This document shows, piece by piece, positions 26,893 to 34,660 of a stretch of DNA of 64,000 nucleotides (its first letter is position 1; every line of letters begins with the position of its first letter). The position numbers and the translations under genes are program-made. Under the pieces are notes generated by a model. It had not been told where the DNA came from. It saw only the letters and a program-made list of their open reading frames with translations, and ran no database searches. Location of the stretch: the NCBI GenBank assembly GCA_964634815.1, contig CAZWMD010000005.1:1-64000 (forward strand). The letters run 5' to 3'. This stretch comes from JALZVT01 sp964634815. Its GTDB lineage: Bacteria; Pseudomonadota; Gammaproteobacteria; Pseudomonadales; Azotimanducaceae.

Positions 26893-27062
26893 GGCCAAAG
26901 AGTTCCCATTGGATCTGCTGGCAGAAGTACACGACGAAATTGAAATCGCAGCTGGCTGCTCGATTTGAACTGAGTTCACTCGATGTGAACTGCTACCTGA
27001 TAGGTGAAGCGCTCATGCGTGAAGAGGATCCGGGGGGGGCGTTACGCGAGCGCGTTGGCTAA
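26893..27062 (+). pseudogene. trpC: Decayed 3' fragment of trpC
   Basis: This stretch aligns closely to two separated parts of the intact trpC. Bases 26893-26972 match 23798-23878 (GGCCAAAGAG...GTACACGACGAAA...CGATTTGAACTG) and 26976-27062 match 24024-24110 (CACTCGATGTGAACTGCTAC...GTTGGCTAA), so about 145 bp are missing between. Small indels and substitutions break the frame in the first block; the last block still reads the TrpC C-terminus (LDVNCYLIGEALMREEDPGG..VG). The similarity continues into the terminator. It is a non-functional relic flanking the receptor insertion. Confidence 0.9.
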
Positions 27063-27073
27063 CGCGCGAAAAA

Positions 27074-27096
27074 AAGCCGGATCAGAGATCCGGCTT
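27074..27096 (-). terminator. Rho-independent terminator downstream of crp
   Basis: AAGCCGGATC-AGA-GATCCGGCTT is a perfect 10-bp stem with a 3-base loop. On the minus strand it is followed by a run of T (complement of A27068-27075), the form expected for a crp terminator about 150 bp after the crp stop. On the plus strand it follows the decayed trpC copy, so originally it probably separated trpC from crp. Its first arm is also found after the intact trpC, without the second arm. Confidence 0.75.
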
Positions 27097-27243
27097 GTGG
27101 GGCAATTCCTTTGCAACTGCATCATGCAGTTATCAGTCCCTGTCTTTCGGCAATCCTGGCCGAATCGAAACATCTTCCCCAATGGGCCTTTTGGGCCCAA
27201 AGTCCGTTGCGCTATCGCAAGATTCACACAACGGTAGTGAGGT

Positions 27244-27951
27244 TTAGCGTGTTCCGAAAACCACCATGGTTTTGCCTTTTACAGATACCAGGCCCTGTTC
27301 AACCAGAGTCTTTAGTACGCGGCCAACCATCTCTCGGGAACAACCGACGATGCGGCCAATTTCCTGACGGGTAATCTTAATCTGCATGCCATCGGGATGA
27401 GTCATGGCATCAGGCTGTTTGGCGAGTTCAAGTAGTGTACGTGCAACACGACCGGTAACATCCAGGAAAGCAAGATCACTTACTTTCTGCGTAGTCTTGG
27501 TCAACGACTTGGCCATCTGTGCGCCTACCGCGTACAACAAACGGGTATCACGCTCTGCCAGCTCTTTGTATTTAGCATAACTGAGTTCTGCTACTTCACA
27601 TTCTGTCTTGGACTTAACCCAGGCAGTACGCGGGTTGTTATCAGACATAAACAATGGCATCTCACCGAAGAAATCACCTTTGTTGAGATACGCGACGATT
27701 ATCTCGCGACCTGACTCGTCCTCAACCAAAACGGTTACAGAACCTTTCTGGATGTAGTAGATCGAATCAGACTTGTCACCGGCATAAATCAGTGTGCTTT
27801 TTGCCGGGTACTTACGGCGGTGAGCCGCAGCCAGAAATGCATCTAGATGAGAAGTATCTTCACTTTGCGCGTTAGCACTCATTGCGAAGCCCTTGGCCAT
27901 AGGTCGTTTCGTTGTAAGACCAGAAACCTTGGTATTTTTTGCTGCAAGCAT
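27244..27951 (-). CDS. crp: cAMP-activated global regulator Crp (Vfr-type)
   Basis: Transcription factor that binds cAMP and activates or represses many promoters. The C-terminal half is nearly identical in pattern to Pseudomonas Vfr: DLAFLDVTGRVARTLL, DAMTHPDGMQIKITRQEIG and the helix-turn-helix IVGCSREMVGRVLKTL, ending KGKTMVVFGTR. The cyclic-nucleotide domain has GDFFGEMPLF in place of the GELGLF of Vfr. The ATG at 27951 has a good AAGGAG site, giving 235 residues, about 20 more than Vfr at the N-terminus; internal Met codons 19 and 24 are alternatives. Divergent from the osmC-like gene, as crp and yhfA are in E. coli. Confidence 0.95.
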   Translation of the reverse strand: MLAAKNTKVSGLTTKRPMAKGFAMSANAQSEDTSHLDAFLAAAHRRKYPAKSTLIYAGDKSDSIYYIQKGSVTVLVEDESGREIIVAYLNKGDFFGEMPLFMSDNNPRTAWVKSKTECEVAELSYAKYKELAERDTRLLYAVGAQMAKSLTKTTQKVSDLAFLDVTGRVARTLLELAKQPDAMTHPDGMQIKITRQEIGRIVGCSREMVGRVLKTLVEQGLVSVKGKTMVVFGTR

Positions 27952-28418
27952 GCTAGCGCTCCTTCGTAGTAACCTTGCGAAATGCCCTTGCGTTAGTGTG
28001 AATACTCAATATCAAGTTGAGCTGCATATTCAATGCCAGTTTTTAACCAAGAGTTAACTTGGTGCCGACATCAAGGGTCGAGTGAGACTTTTGCACAGCA
28101 TTTCGATGTTACCTACGCCTTAGCGACAAGCGGTGCAAATTTGAATGCCGAACGGTTGTTTCGCCTTGATTAGTGCCGCTCAATTCCCGTTAAACACCAA
28201 CAGACTTCACAAGGTAGACAAGGTGTTGTGCTGAAAACGCACAGTTTGAACATGTGGCTAATCGCAAAATCAGCAACATCCGAAGCTATATAAAAGCAGA
28301 AATACCAATAAATTTACTCACCAAGGGCAAGCAAGCGTGATCTGTGTCACACTTTAATTTCTGCAAGAAGATGCAAACACTAGCAAACACTAAGAGAACA
28401 GAAAGAGAACACTGAGCG
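27952..28418. other. crp/osmC divergent intergenic region
   Basis: This 467-bp spacer has no supported gene. It contains a Crp-type site near the osmC side (28336-28351) and a short direct repeat GCAAACACTA (28372-28391). The crp-proximal side has a good ribosome binding site but no promoter pair I would defend. Confidence 0.5.
28336..28351 (+). promoter_or_regulatory. Putative Crp binding site upstream of the osmC-like gene
   Basis: CGTGA-TCTGTG-TCACA matches the Crp/Vfr consensus TGTGA-N6-TCACA in 9 of 10 conserved bases. It lies about 68 bp before the osmC-like start codon, next to a TTTAAT hexamer (28353-28358) that could be a -10 element; if so, bound Crp would overlap the promoter and could repress. 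The crp gene itself is divergent from this site. Confidence 0.6.
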
Positions 28419-28847
28419 ATGCAAGAAATGACCGCTACCCTGGAGTGGCAATCAGACAAGCAATTTCTGGGCACCACAGGCAGTACACACAGCGTACTGA
28501 TTGATGGCAATAGAGAGACAAACAACGGTGCCAGTCCTATGGAGTTGGTATTGATGGGAATGGGTGGTTGTAGTGCCTACGACGTTGTGCACATTTTAGG
28601 CAAATCCCGTCAGAAAGTGACGAAATGTGTGACCAGGTTAACGGCGCAGCGTGCTGATGATGTCCCGGCCGTATTCACCGACATTCACGTTCACTTTGTG
28701 GTGGCGGGTGAGGATCTGGCCGACGAGAAGGTTGCCCGGGCCGTAGAGTTGTCTGCTGAAAAATACTGCAGCGCATCCATCATGCTGATGCGTGGCGGTG
28801 TCAAGGTGACACACAGTCACGAGATCGAGTCGACCGGACAGCTATGA
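28419..28847 (+). CDS. OsmC family protein (YhfA-like)
   Basis: OsmC-fold protein of the YhfA subgroup. OsmC/Ohr relatives reduce peroxides through two cysteines, but YhfA-type members have no established activity. The 142-residue product shows the family pattern GNRETNNGASPMELVLMGMGGCSAYDVV near the centre and EKYCSASIMLMRG near the end, which hold the two conserved cysteines (GGCS and YCSA). Its position divergent from crp is conserved from E. coli to Pseudomonas. Its stop overlaps the VOC gene start (ATGA), and a Crp-type site lies upstream. Confidence 0.9.
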   Translation: MQEMTATLEWQSDKQFLGTTGSTHSVLIDGNRETNNGASPMELVLMGMGGCSAYDVVHILGKSRQKVTKCVTRLTAQRADDVPAVFTDIHVHFVVAGEDLADEKVARAVELSAEKYCSASIMLMRGGVKVTHSHEIESTGQL

Positions 28848-29275
28848 CAACAAAATTGTCCACATCGGGCATGCGCCATGTCGCGCTCAACGTCTATGCC
28901 CTGGAAGACTGCCTGCACTTCTATACCCAGGTGCTGGGTATGGCTGTCGAGTGGCAACCGGACGACGACAATGTGTTCCTGTGTTCAGGCAACGACAATC
29001 TTGCCCTGCATCGAATCATGACCCCAAGACCCCAAGGCGAGCCTCCTGAAGGCCTAACTGGCAGACTCGACCATATCGGCTTCATTATCGACAATATCGA
29101 CGACATAGATCTGTGGCATGCACACCTGCAAGACTGCGCCGTACCGATCGCTCAGGCCCCCAAAACCCACCGTGACGGGGCCCGGTCCCTGTATTGCAAT
29201 GACCCGGACGGCACCCTGGTCCAGCTGATATTTCACCCACCTATTTCTCGGCCCAGCCAGCCTGGAGTCGATTAG
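28844..29275 (+). CDS. VOC-superfamily (glyoxalase/dioxygenase-like) protein
   Basis: Small metalloenzyme-fold protein of the vicinal oxygen chelate superfamily; the substrate is unknown. The 143-residue chain contains the two beta-alpha-beta-beta-beta modules: MRHVALNVYALEDCLHFYTQVLGM in the first and LDHIGFIIDNIDDIDLWHAHL...DPDGTLVQLIFHPP in the second. Candidate metal ligands are His in RHVAL and DHIGF and Glu/Gln near the strand ends. It overlaps the osmC-like gene by 4 bp and is convergent with coq7. Confidence 0.85.
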   Translation: MTTKLSTSGMRHVALNVYALEDCLHFYTQVLGMAVEWQPDDDNVFLCSGNDNLALHRIMTPRPQGEPPEGLTGRLDHIGFIIDNIDDIDLWHAHLQDCAVPIAQAPKTHRDGARSLYCNDPDGTLVQLIFHPPISRPSQPGVD

Positions 29276-29277
29276 CT

Positions 29278-29296
29278 AACCTGGTTCGCTCAGGTT
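29278..29296. terminator. Weak hairpin between convergent VOC and coq7 genes
   Basis: AACCTG-GTTCGCT-CAGGTT forms a 6-bp stem in the convergent spacer, and a further AACCTG copy downstream offers an alternative pairing. No T-run follows on either strand, so termination activity is doubtful. Confidence 0.3.
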
Positions 29297-29318
29297 GAGA
29301 TAACCTGAATTCGCTGAA

Positions 29319-29349
29319 CTAGATTCGGTACGCTTACCTAGATTCGGTA
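29319..29349. repeat. Duplicated last codons of coq7
   Basis: CTAGATTCGGTA occurs at 29319-29330 and again at 29338-29349; the second copy is the reverse complement of the last coq7 codons (Tyr-Arg-Ile-stop). The first copy lies just downstream of the stop, 19 bp away. It looks like a small slippage duplication. Confidence 0.7.
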
Positions 29350-29970
29350 AGTAGTGGCAGTCATGACTTTGGCTACCGCAGCCATCGCCCGCTTCTGCAC
29401 CGCCGAGAGACGGCTGCCACCCATAGCGAAGGCCTCGTCGCCATGGCGCGCCTCGTCGGCCCGCATCTGGGTGACCACAGCTCGACTCTTAACGTCGTTC
29501 TCCGGCAGGGATTCAAGATGTCTGTCTAAATGTTTGACAACCTGATCTTCGGTGGCCTCTACAAACGCCAGACTTGTTCGATCGCCCAGCAGGCCGGTGA
29601 CGGCACCCAGGGCCCAGGACGCGCCGTAGAACAGCGGATTGAGCACACTGGGACGGGCATCGAGATCCCGCAGTCGATCCTCACACCACATCAGATGATC
29701 AACCTCTTCATCGCCCGCTGCGCTCAACGCCTGGGTGACCTCAGGGTTGCGAGCTGTTGCGGCCTGGCCGTCATAGAGCGCCTGAGCACAGACCTCCCCC
29801 GTGTGATTCACCCGCATGAGACCAGCAGAGTGCCGGGCATCCTCCAGCGACAATTCTTCCTGAATACCCTCTCCGGAATCAGTCTGCTGCGCCGGTGACG
29901 GGCGTTTGGCTCGATGCTGGCCGGTTAGGGTCCGCAGAGCTCTGTCAAAACCGCGAATGAGCTGCTCCAT
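29338..29970 (-). CDS. coq7: 3-demethoxyubiquinol 3-hydroxylase Coq7
   Basis: Di-iron hydroxylase of ubiquinone biosynthesis. The 210-residue protein shows the two four-helix repeats with metal ligands: LMRVNHTGEVCAQALYDGQ, EEVDHLMWCE, then FVEATEDQVVKHLDRHL and MRADEARHGDEA, ending VMTATTYRI as in Pseudomonas Coq7. The start at 29970 (MEQLIRGFDRALRTL) matches homologues; the longer open frame upstream to 30111 has no family resemblance. It is divergent from the AAA ATPase gene with a 174-bp spacer, and near crp/osmC as in P. aeruginosa. Confidence 0.96.
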   Translation of the reverse strand: MEQLIRGFDRALRTLTGQHRAKRPSPAQQTDSGEGIQEELSLEDARHSAGLMRVNHTGEVCAQALYDGQAATARNPEVTQALSAAGDEEVDHLMWCEDRLRDLDARPSVLNPLFYGASWALGAVTGLLGDRTSLAFVEATEDQVVKHLDRHLESLPENDVKSRAVVTQMRADEARHGDEAFAMGGSRLSAVQKRAMAAVAKVMTATTYRI

Positions 29971-30144
29971 AGGTGCTGCCTGATATCCGTTACCTGTTGT
30001 GCCGTCTATTCTAACCCGAGAGACAAATCCGAGCGCTGTGGCAAGATTATCAGTCACAGGACGCGATAAACTTGGATCAAGGTTCCAGCAGAACCTGTCT
30101 CCTGAAAACACTGCTTCTCACAACCACTGAAACCTGGACACGCT

Positions 30145-31635
30145 ATGGGCGACACCCGCGACCTGGAACTGATACTTGACTCGCGTATTCCTATCATCGC
30201 GATCGAATCACCAGACGAACGGCGCGTGCTGGGGTTGCTGTTGGCTTTGGCAATGAAGCGCGGTACGCAATTCAATGAATGGAGCGTCACTCGTGGGCTA
30301 CGGCGCGGCGGTTTTGGCACGGACGTATCGAGCAATACACAGCTCGAAGAACCAGAAGCGATGCTTGCACACATAGCTGGTCAGGACGGACCCGCAATCT
30401 ATGCACTGTGCGATTTACACCCCTGGCTCAACGAACCCAAAATTGTGCGCTACCTGAAAGACATTGCTCTTGAGCATGAGCATATGGGTTGCACCATTGT
30501 ACTGGTAAGTCACCGATTGACGACGCCCGTGGAACTGTCTCGCTTCACTGCGTCTTTCAAGCTTCAGCTTCCGAGCGACGACGAGCTGATGGCCATCGTA
30601 CGCAAGCAAGCCCAGGAATGGGCCGCCGTAAACAAGGGGACGCGGGTAAAAACCGACCGCGAAACTCTCACAAAACTCATCGCTAATTTGCGCGGAGTCA
30701 CCCACGCAGATGCACAGGTTCTAATTCGCCACGCGGTGTTCAGTGACGGGGCAATCACCGAAAGTGATATTCCTGCCATCAACAAACTGAAATTCGAGCT
30801 GCTAGACGCAGAGGGTGTACTGCGTTTTGAGTACGACACTGAAAGCTTTGCTGAAGTTGCGGGTCTCGACAATCTGAAGCGCTGGCTCGAACTTCGCAAA
30901 ACGGCTGCACGCAGGAGTAGCGAAGAAAACAGAAACAACGACGCCGACCGACCCAAAGGAGTGATGCTGCTGGGTGTGCAGGGTGGTGGCAAAAGCCTGG
31001 CTGCAAAGTGTGTTGCCGGAGCCTGGGGACTTCCTCTTCTACGCCTTGATTTCGGTACGCTTTACAACAAGTTTTACGGCGAGACCGAACGCAATCTCAG
31101 GAACTCTCTGCAACAAGCTGAACTCATGGCCCCCTGTGTGTTATGGATGGACGAAATCGAGAAAGGGTTGGCTACCGGCGACGGCGACAATGCAACCGCG
31201 CAACGGGTTCTAGGCACACTACTCACATGGATGGCTGAAAATACGGAGCCTGTTTTTATTATAGCCACTTCAAATGACATCACCGCACTACCCCCTGAAC
31301 TCGTAAGGAAAGGGCGATTAGATGAAGTGTTTTTTGTCGATCTGCCAGATGAATCCATGCGCCGGGAGATCTTTGCAATACATTTAAAGAAACGCGCATC
31401 AAACCCGGATGAGTTTGATCTTGATAAACTGGCCGCGGCCGCAGACGGCTTCACCGGTGCAGAGATCGAAGAAGCCATCGTTTCTGCTCGCTACATGAGC
31501 GCCGCCCAAACTTCTGAACTAACCACCCAGGCCCTGCTATCGGCCATCAATCGAACCTATCCGATGTCGGTGCTACGGGCAGAGAGCATACGTGAGCTTC
31601 GCACATGGGCTGCAGAACGTACCGTGCCCGCTTAA
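30145..31635 (+). CDS. Ycf46-like AAA+ ATPase
   Basis: AAA+ ATPase of the group that includes cyanobacterial/plastid Ycf46; its cellular role is poorly known. The 496-residue protein has an N-terminal region of about 240 residues resembling a degenerate ATPase domain (IYALCDLHPWL, IVLVSH) and a C-terminal AAA module: Walker A GVQGGGKS (about residue 278), Walker B VLWMDEIEKG, sensor-1 FIIATSND, the arginine finger region RKGRLDEVFFVDLP and the helical lid FTGAEIEEAI. No transmembrane segment is seen. A GNAT gene follows after 19 bp, suggesting cotranscription. Confidence 0.9.
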   Translation: MGDTRDLELILDSRIPIIAIESPDERRVLGLLLALAMKRGTQFNEWSVTRGLRRGGFGTDVSSNTQLEEPEAMLAHIAGQDGPAIYALCDLHPWLNEPKIVRYLKDIALEHEHMGCTIVLVSHRLTTPVELSRFTASFKLQLPSDDELMAIVRKQAQEWAAVNKGTRVKTDRETLTKLIANLRGVTHADAQVLIRHAVFSDGAITESDIPAINKLKFELLDAEGVLRFEYDTESFAEVAGLDNLKRWLELRKTAARRSSEENRNNDADRPKGVMLLGVQGGGKSLAAKCVAGAWGLPLLRLDFGTLYNKFYGETERNLRNSLQQAELMAPCVLWMDEIEKGLATGDGDNATAQRVLGTLLTWMAENTEPVFIIATSNDITALPPELVRKGRLDEVFFVDLPDESMRREIFAIHLKKRASNPDEFDLDKLAAAADGFTGAEIEEAIVSARYMSAAQTSELTTQALLSAINRTYPMSVLRAESIRELRTWAAERTVPA

Positions 31636-31654
31636 CACCAGTACTGAATCAGAT

Positions 31655-32152
31655 ATGGTCCCCAACATTCAAATACAAATTCAGCCTGAAGACCCAGCCA
31701 CCCCAGATGTTTCAGCACTACTGAGCGAACATCTTTCTGACATGGCCGCGACCTCGCCGCCAGAATCTGTTCACGCGCTGGATATCACCGCATTGCAGGC
31801 AGATAACATCGACTTTTACACAGCCCGCGCCTTGAACAACCATTTGCCTGAGGGTGCCCGGCAACTACTTGGCTGTGCTGCATTGAAACAACTGTCGGCT
31901 GACGACGGAGAACTGAAGTCCATGAGGACAGCACAGGCTCATCTGCGAAAGGGAGTCGCCGGACAGCTTCTACAACATATAGTTGAACAAGCCCGGTTGA
32001 AGGGTATGCGCAGTCTAAGCCTTGAAACTGGCACGCCCGACTACTTTCGGCCAGCACGCCAACTCTATGCGCGCTTCGGCTTCATAGAATGCCCACCCTT
32101 TGCAGACTACAAACCTGACCCATTCAGCCTGTGCATGCGCTACATGCTGTAG
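31655..32152 (+). CDS. GNAT family N-acetyltransferase
   Basis: Predicted acyltransferase using acetyl-CoA; substrate unknown. The 165-residue protein has the GNAT core: LLGCAALKQLS, ELKSMRTAQAHLRKGVAGQLLQHI (the acetyl-CoA pyrophosphate loop is in RKGVAG) and SLETGTPDYFRPARQLYARFGF. The ATG at 31655 begins just before the conserved start; an upstream in-frame ATG at 31592 lies inside the AAA gene. It is 19 bp downstream of the AAA ATPase gene and convergent with the next gene. Confidence 0.88.
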   Translation: MVPNIQIQIQPEDPATPDVSALLSEHLSDMAATSPPESVHALDITALQADNIDFYTARALNNHLPEGARQLLGCAALKQLSADDGELKSMRTAQAHLRKGVAGQLLQHIVEQARLKGMRSLSLETGTPDYFRPARQLYARFGFIECPPFADYKPDPFSLCMRYML

Positions 32153-32195
32153 TTCTACTTAACAACATCGCTTACATAAATCGCCTACCGATCAT

Positions 32196-33260
32196 CTAGC
32201 ACTCCAGAACCAGGGAGTAACCCCGATGCACAAGCAATAGCAACAGCAGATCTTGCATCACTCCCTGTGAGCCAACAGATAACGCATAGTTCTTTTCTTT
32301 TGATAATTGCACGAGCCAATCTCGCATGGTTGTGGTGGTAAGCCTCTTAGGCAATCTCAGCACTTCGCTCATGCCTTTCCACGACCCTGCATCTCGCGCC
32401 AGCACCCACCAAAGATCATCCACCAGACTCAACAAAAGCTCAGCGTTACCGCGTAACACACGGCCTCCGGATGGCATGATCACACAGGCGTTGCGCCTTT
32501 GATGACTAAGAAGTGCGTCTTCGCCAAAAAACCCTCCCTCAAGGATTTGTCTAGGCCCATCGTTAGTGCGCACTACAGCTGAACCGGCTTGTACAATGTA
32601 GAAAAAATCACCAACACCACCGCGTCGGATCAGGAATTCGTTTGCTCCAACCGACAAAGAATCGAGGTTCTGCAACCAGGTTTGCCACCCCGCAGCGCCG
32701 CGCCGGTGGTAGAGAAACCGCAGAATTGAGGACGCAGCCAAAGTAGCAAGCCAATCGCCTGGATCACTCGTTTGAAGACCAGATTCTCTGGGTTGATACG
32801 GCTCCACATGCTCAACGAGTTCTGCAATGCCCTGAGTTGCACTCATGACTTCTGCTCCATCTGCTCGATCGGTTCCATGGAGAAGCCCAGCCACGTCTTT
32901 GTCGAAAAATAGCATCTGCACCGGAGTAAGCGCCTGCAAACTCCGATGCCGGGGGTATACCGCCCAGCGACAGCGATGAGAGCCCGCTTGCAGACGCTCC
33001 CCGGTTTCGACATCAACAAGCGTGCCCGCAGCCAGATAGTAAACTCCTGACAAACGCCTGGGATGTCTAACCAGAATACGATTCGCCGGCAGGCGAAACT
33101 CCTGTACCTGACGGGCAATTGATGACAGGCCAGCCCAGTCAAAACCTGCCATCGGATCAAAACGCCGCAACAGGTTCAATGTTGAGTTGGCTGAAAAGCT
33201 CTGGCGACAGGGTTTTCTGCCACTGTCTCGAAACACATTGCGAATGGGATAAGACAACAT
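32196..33260 (-). CDS. Protein with two cyclic-nucleotide-binding-like domains
   Basis: Predicted regulatory protein of unknown output. The 354-residue chain has two cNMP-binding-like beta-barrels: the first (about 38-125) is degenerate (LVRHPRRLSGVYYLAAGTLVDVE), the second (about 200-270) has the better pattern (EFLIRRGGVGDFFYIVQAGSAVV, GGFFGEDALLSHQRRNACVI), where GEDAL takes the place of the phosphate-binding cassette. There is no helix-turn-helix at the C-terminus. The start may instead be the Met at residue 37 (33152). It lies 67 bp downstream of purD on the same strand. Confidence 0.75.
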   Translation of the reverse strand: MLSYPIRNVFRDSGRKPCRQSFSANSTLNLLRRFDPMAGFDWAGLSSIARQVQEFRLPANRILVRHPRRLSGVYYLAAGTLVDVETGERLQAGSHRCRWAVYPRHRSLQALTPVQMLFFDKDVAGLLHGTDRADGAEVMSATQGIAELVEHVEPYQPRESGLQTSDPGDWLATLAASSILRFLYHRRGAAGWQTWLQNLDSLSVGANEFLIRRGGVGDFFYIVQAGSAVVRTNDGPRQILEGGFFGEDALLSHQRRNACVIMPSGGRVLRGNAELLLSLVDDLWWVLARDAGSWKGMSEVLRLPKRLTTTTMRDWLVQLSKEKNYALSVGSQGVMQDLLLLLLVHRGYSLVLEC

Positions 33261-33327
33261 GACACGAGCATGCCAAATGCCCAGCGAGTTCGATGCGGGA
33301 AGTTAGCCCCGCTTGAGGTAAGCCAGG

Positions 33328-34623
33328 TTACATGGGTGACCTGGTGATGGCCCGGTAACCGATATCTTTTCGACAAAACATGCCGTCCCAGTCAATGCAT
33401 TTGGCCCGCGCGTACGCTGACTCCTGCGCGGCCTGGACATCAGCACCAACCCCCACCACACAGAGGACTCGACCTCCCGCGGTTACAACCTCGTCACCTT
33501 CCAGTGCAGTACCCGCATGAAACACCTTGGCATGTGGAAACTGATCATCAAAATTCTGCTCCAATCCGCTGATCACAGCACCTTTTGCATAGTCGCTCGG
33601 GTAACCCTGGGTTGCCAGCACTACACCCAAGGCAACGTCCTCAGTGAACTCAAGAGCCACTCCGTCAAGGCTGCCATCAATTGCTCGCAAACAGACTTGC
33701 GCCAGATCAGTACGCAAACGCGCCATAACAGGCTGAGCTTCCGGATCACCGAAGCGCGCGTTAAATTCTATTACCCGGGGAGATCCATCAGGGCCAATCA
33801 TCAGGCCAGCATAAAGAAACCCAACATAGGGAGCGCCATCAGCTGCCATGCCACGCATAGTCGGCTCAATAATAGTGCTCATCACGGTATCGTGAACTGA
33901 AGAAGTCACAACAGGTGCCGGAGAGTAGGCCCCCATACCACCGGTATTTGGTCCGCGGTCTCCATCATCACGCGCTTTGTGATCCTGCGAACTTGCAAAA
34001 GGTATTGCGCGAGTGCCATCGCACAGACAGATGAAGCTTGCTTCTTCACCCGGAAGAAATTCTTCAATAACCACCCTCGCCCCGGCATCACCAAAGGCAT
34101 TGCCACTGAGCATATCGGTAATTGCTGCTTCTGCGGTTTCAAGCTCATGCGCGACAACAACGCCTTTACCGGCAGCAAGCCCATCAGCCTTAATAACGAT
34201 AGGCGCGCCCTGCTTGCGCACATAGGCTAGCGCTGCGTCTACTTCAGCAAAGGTCTCATAGCGTCCAGTTGGAATGTTGTGGCGGGCCAAAAAATCCTTG
34301 GCAAAAGCTTTAGACCCCTCAAGCTGTGCCGCACTTGCACTGGGACCAAAGCAGTCGAGCCCTGCGCTTGCAAACCGATCGCAAATTCCTGCAACCAAAG
34401 GACCTTCAGGGCCCACAACCGTAAGGTCGATCTCTTCGCGCTGAGCAAATGCTACAAGCGCATCAAAGTCATCCACGGCAATGGGTTCATTTCTTACCCC
34501 AATTTCCTTTGCGGTACCGGCATTTCCCGGTGCCACAACCACCTCATCGACACTCGTTCCCTGGATCAAACGCCAGGCCAGAGCATGTTCACGGCCACCG
34601 CTGCCAACCACCAGTACTTTCAT
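33328..34623 (-). CDS. purD: Phosphoribosylamine-glycine ligase PurD
   Basis: ATP-grasp enzyme making glycinamide ribonucleotide, step 2 of purine synthesis. The 431-residue protein has VGSGGREHALAWRL at the N-terminus, LEGSKAFAKDFL, the ATP-grasp IKADGLAAGKGVVVA, GEEASFICLCDG, DGDRGPNTGGMGAYSPAP and the metal-binding EFNARFGDPE. It follows purH by 37 bp; purH-purD is a standard operon. Confidence 0.98.
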   Translation of the reverse strand: MKVLVVGSGGREHALAWRLIQGTSVDEVVVAPGNAGTAKEIGVRNEPIAVDDFDALVAFAQREEIDLTVVGPEGPLVAGICDRFASAGLDCFGPSASAAQLEGSKAFAKDFLARHNIPTGRYETFAEVDAALAYVRKQGAPIVIKADGLAAGKGVVVAHELETAEAAITDMLSGNAFGDAGARVVIEEFLPGEEASFICLCDGTRAIPFASSQDHKARDDGDRGPNTGGMGAYSPAPVVTSSVHDTVMSTIIEPTMRGMAADGAPYVGFLYAGLMIGPDGSPRVIEFNARFGDPEAQPVMARLRTDLAQVCLRAIDGSLDGVALEFTEDVALGVVLATQGYPSDYAKGAVISGLEQNFDDQFPHAKVFHAGTALEGDEVVTAGGRVLCVVGVGADVQAAQESAYARAKCIDWDGMFCRKDIGYRAITRSPM

Positions 34624-34660
34624 TTCAGAATCTCCAGATTTCTTTGGATTGGCTTTACCT

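Noticed and set aside
26784..27062. Plus-strand open frame of 92 codons ending in the TrpC C-terminus
   Set aside because: Its second half is the decayed trpC fragment and the first half is receptor upstream DNA; it is a chance fusion, not a gene.
29278..29337. Repeated AACCTG and CTAGATTCGGTA as a possible mobile-element end
   Set aside because: Too short and no transposase or matching end elsewhere; better explained by a weak hairpin and a local slippage duplication.
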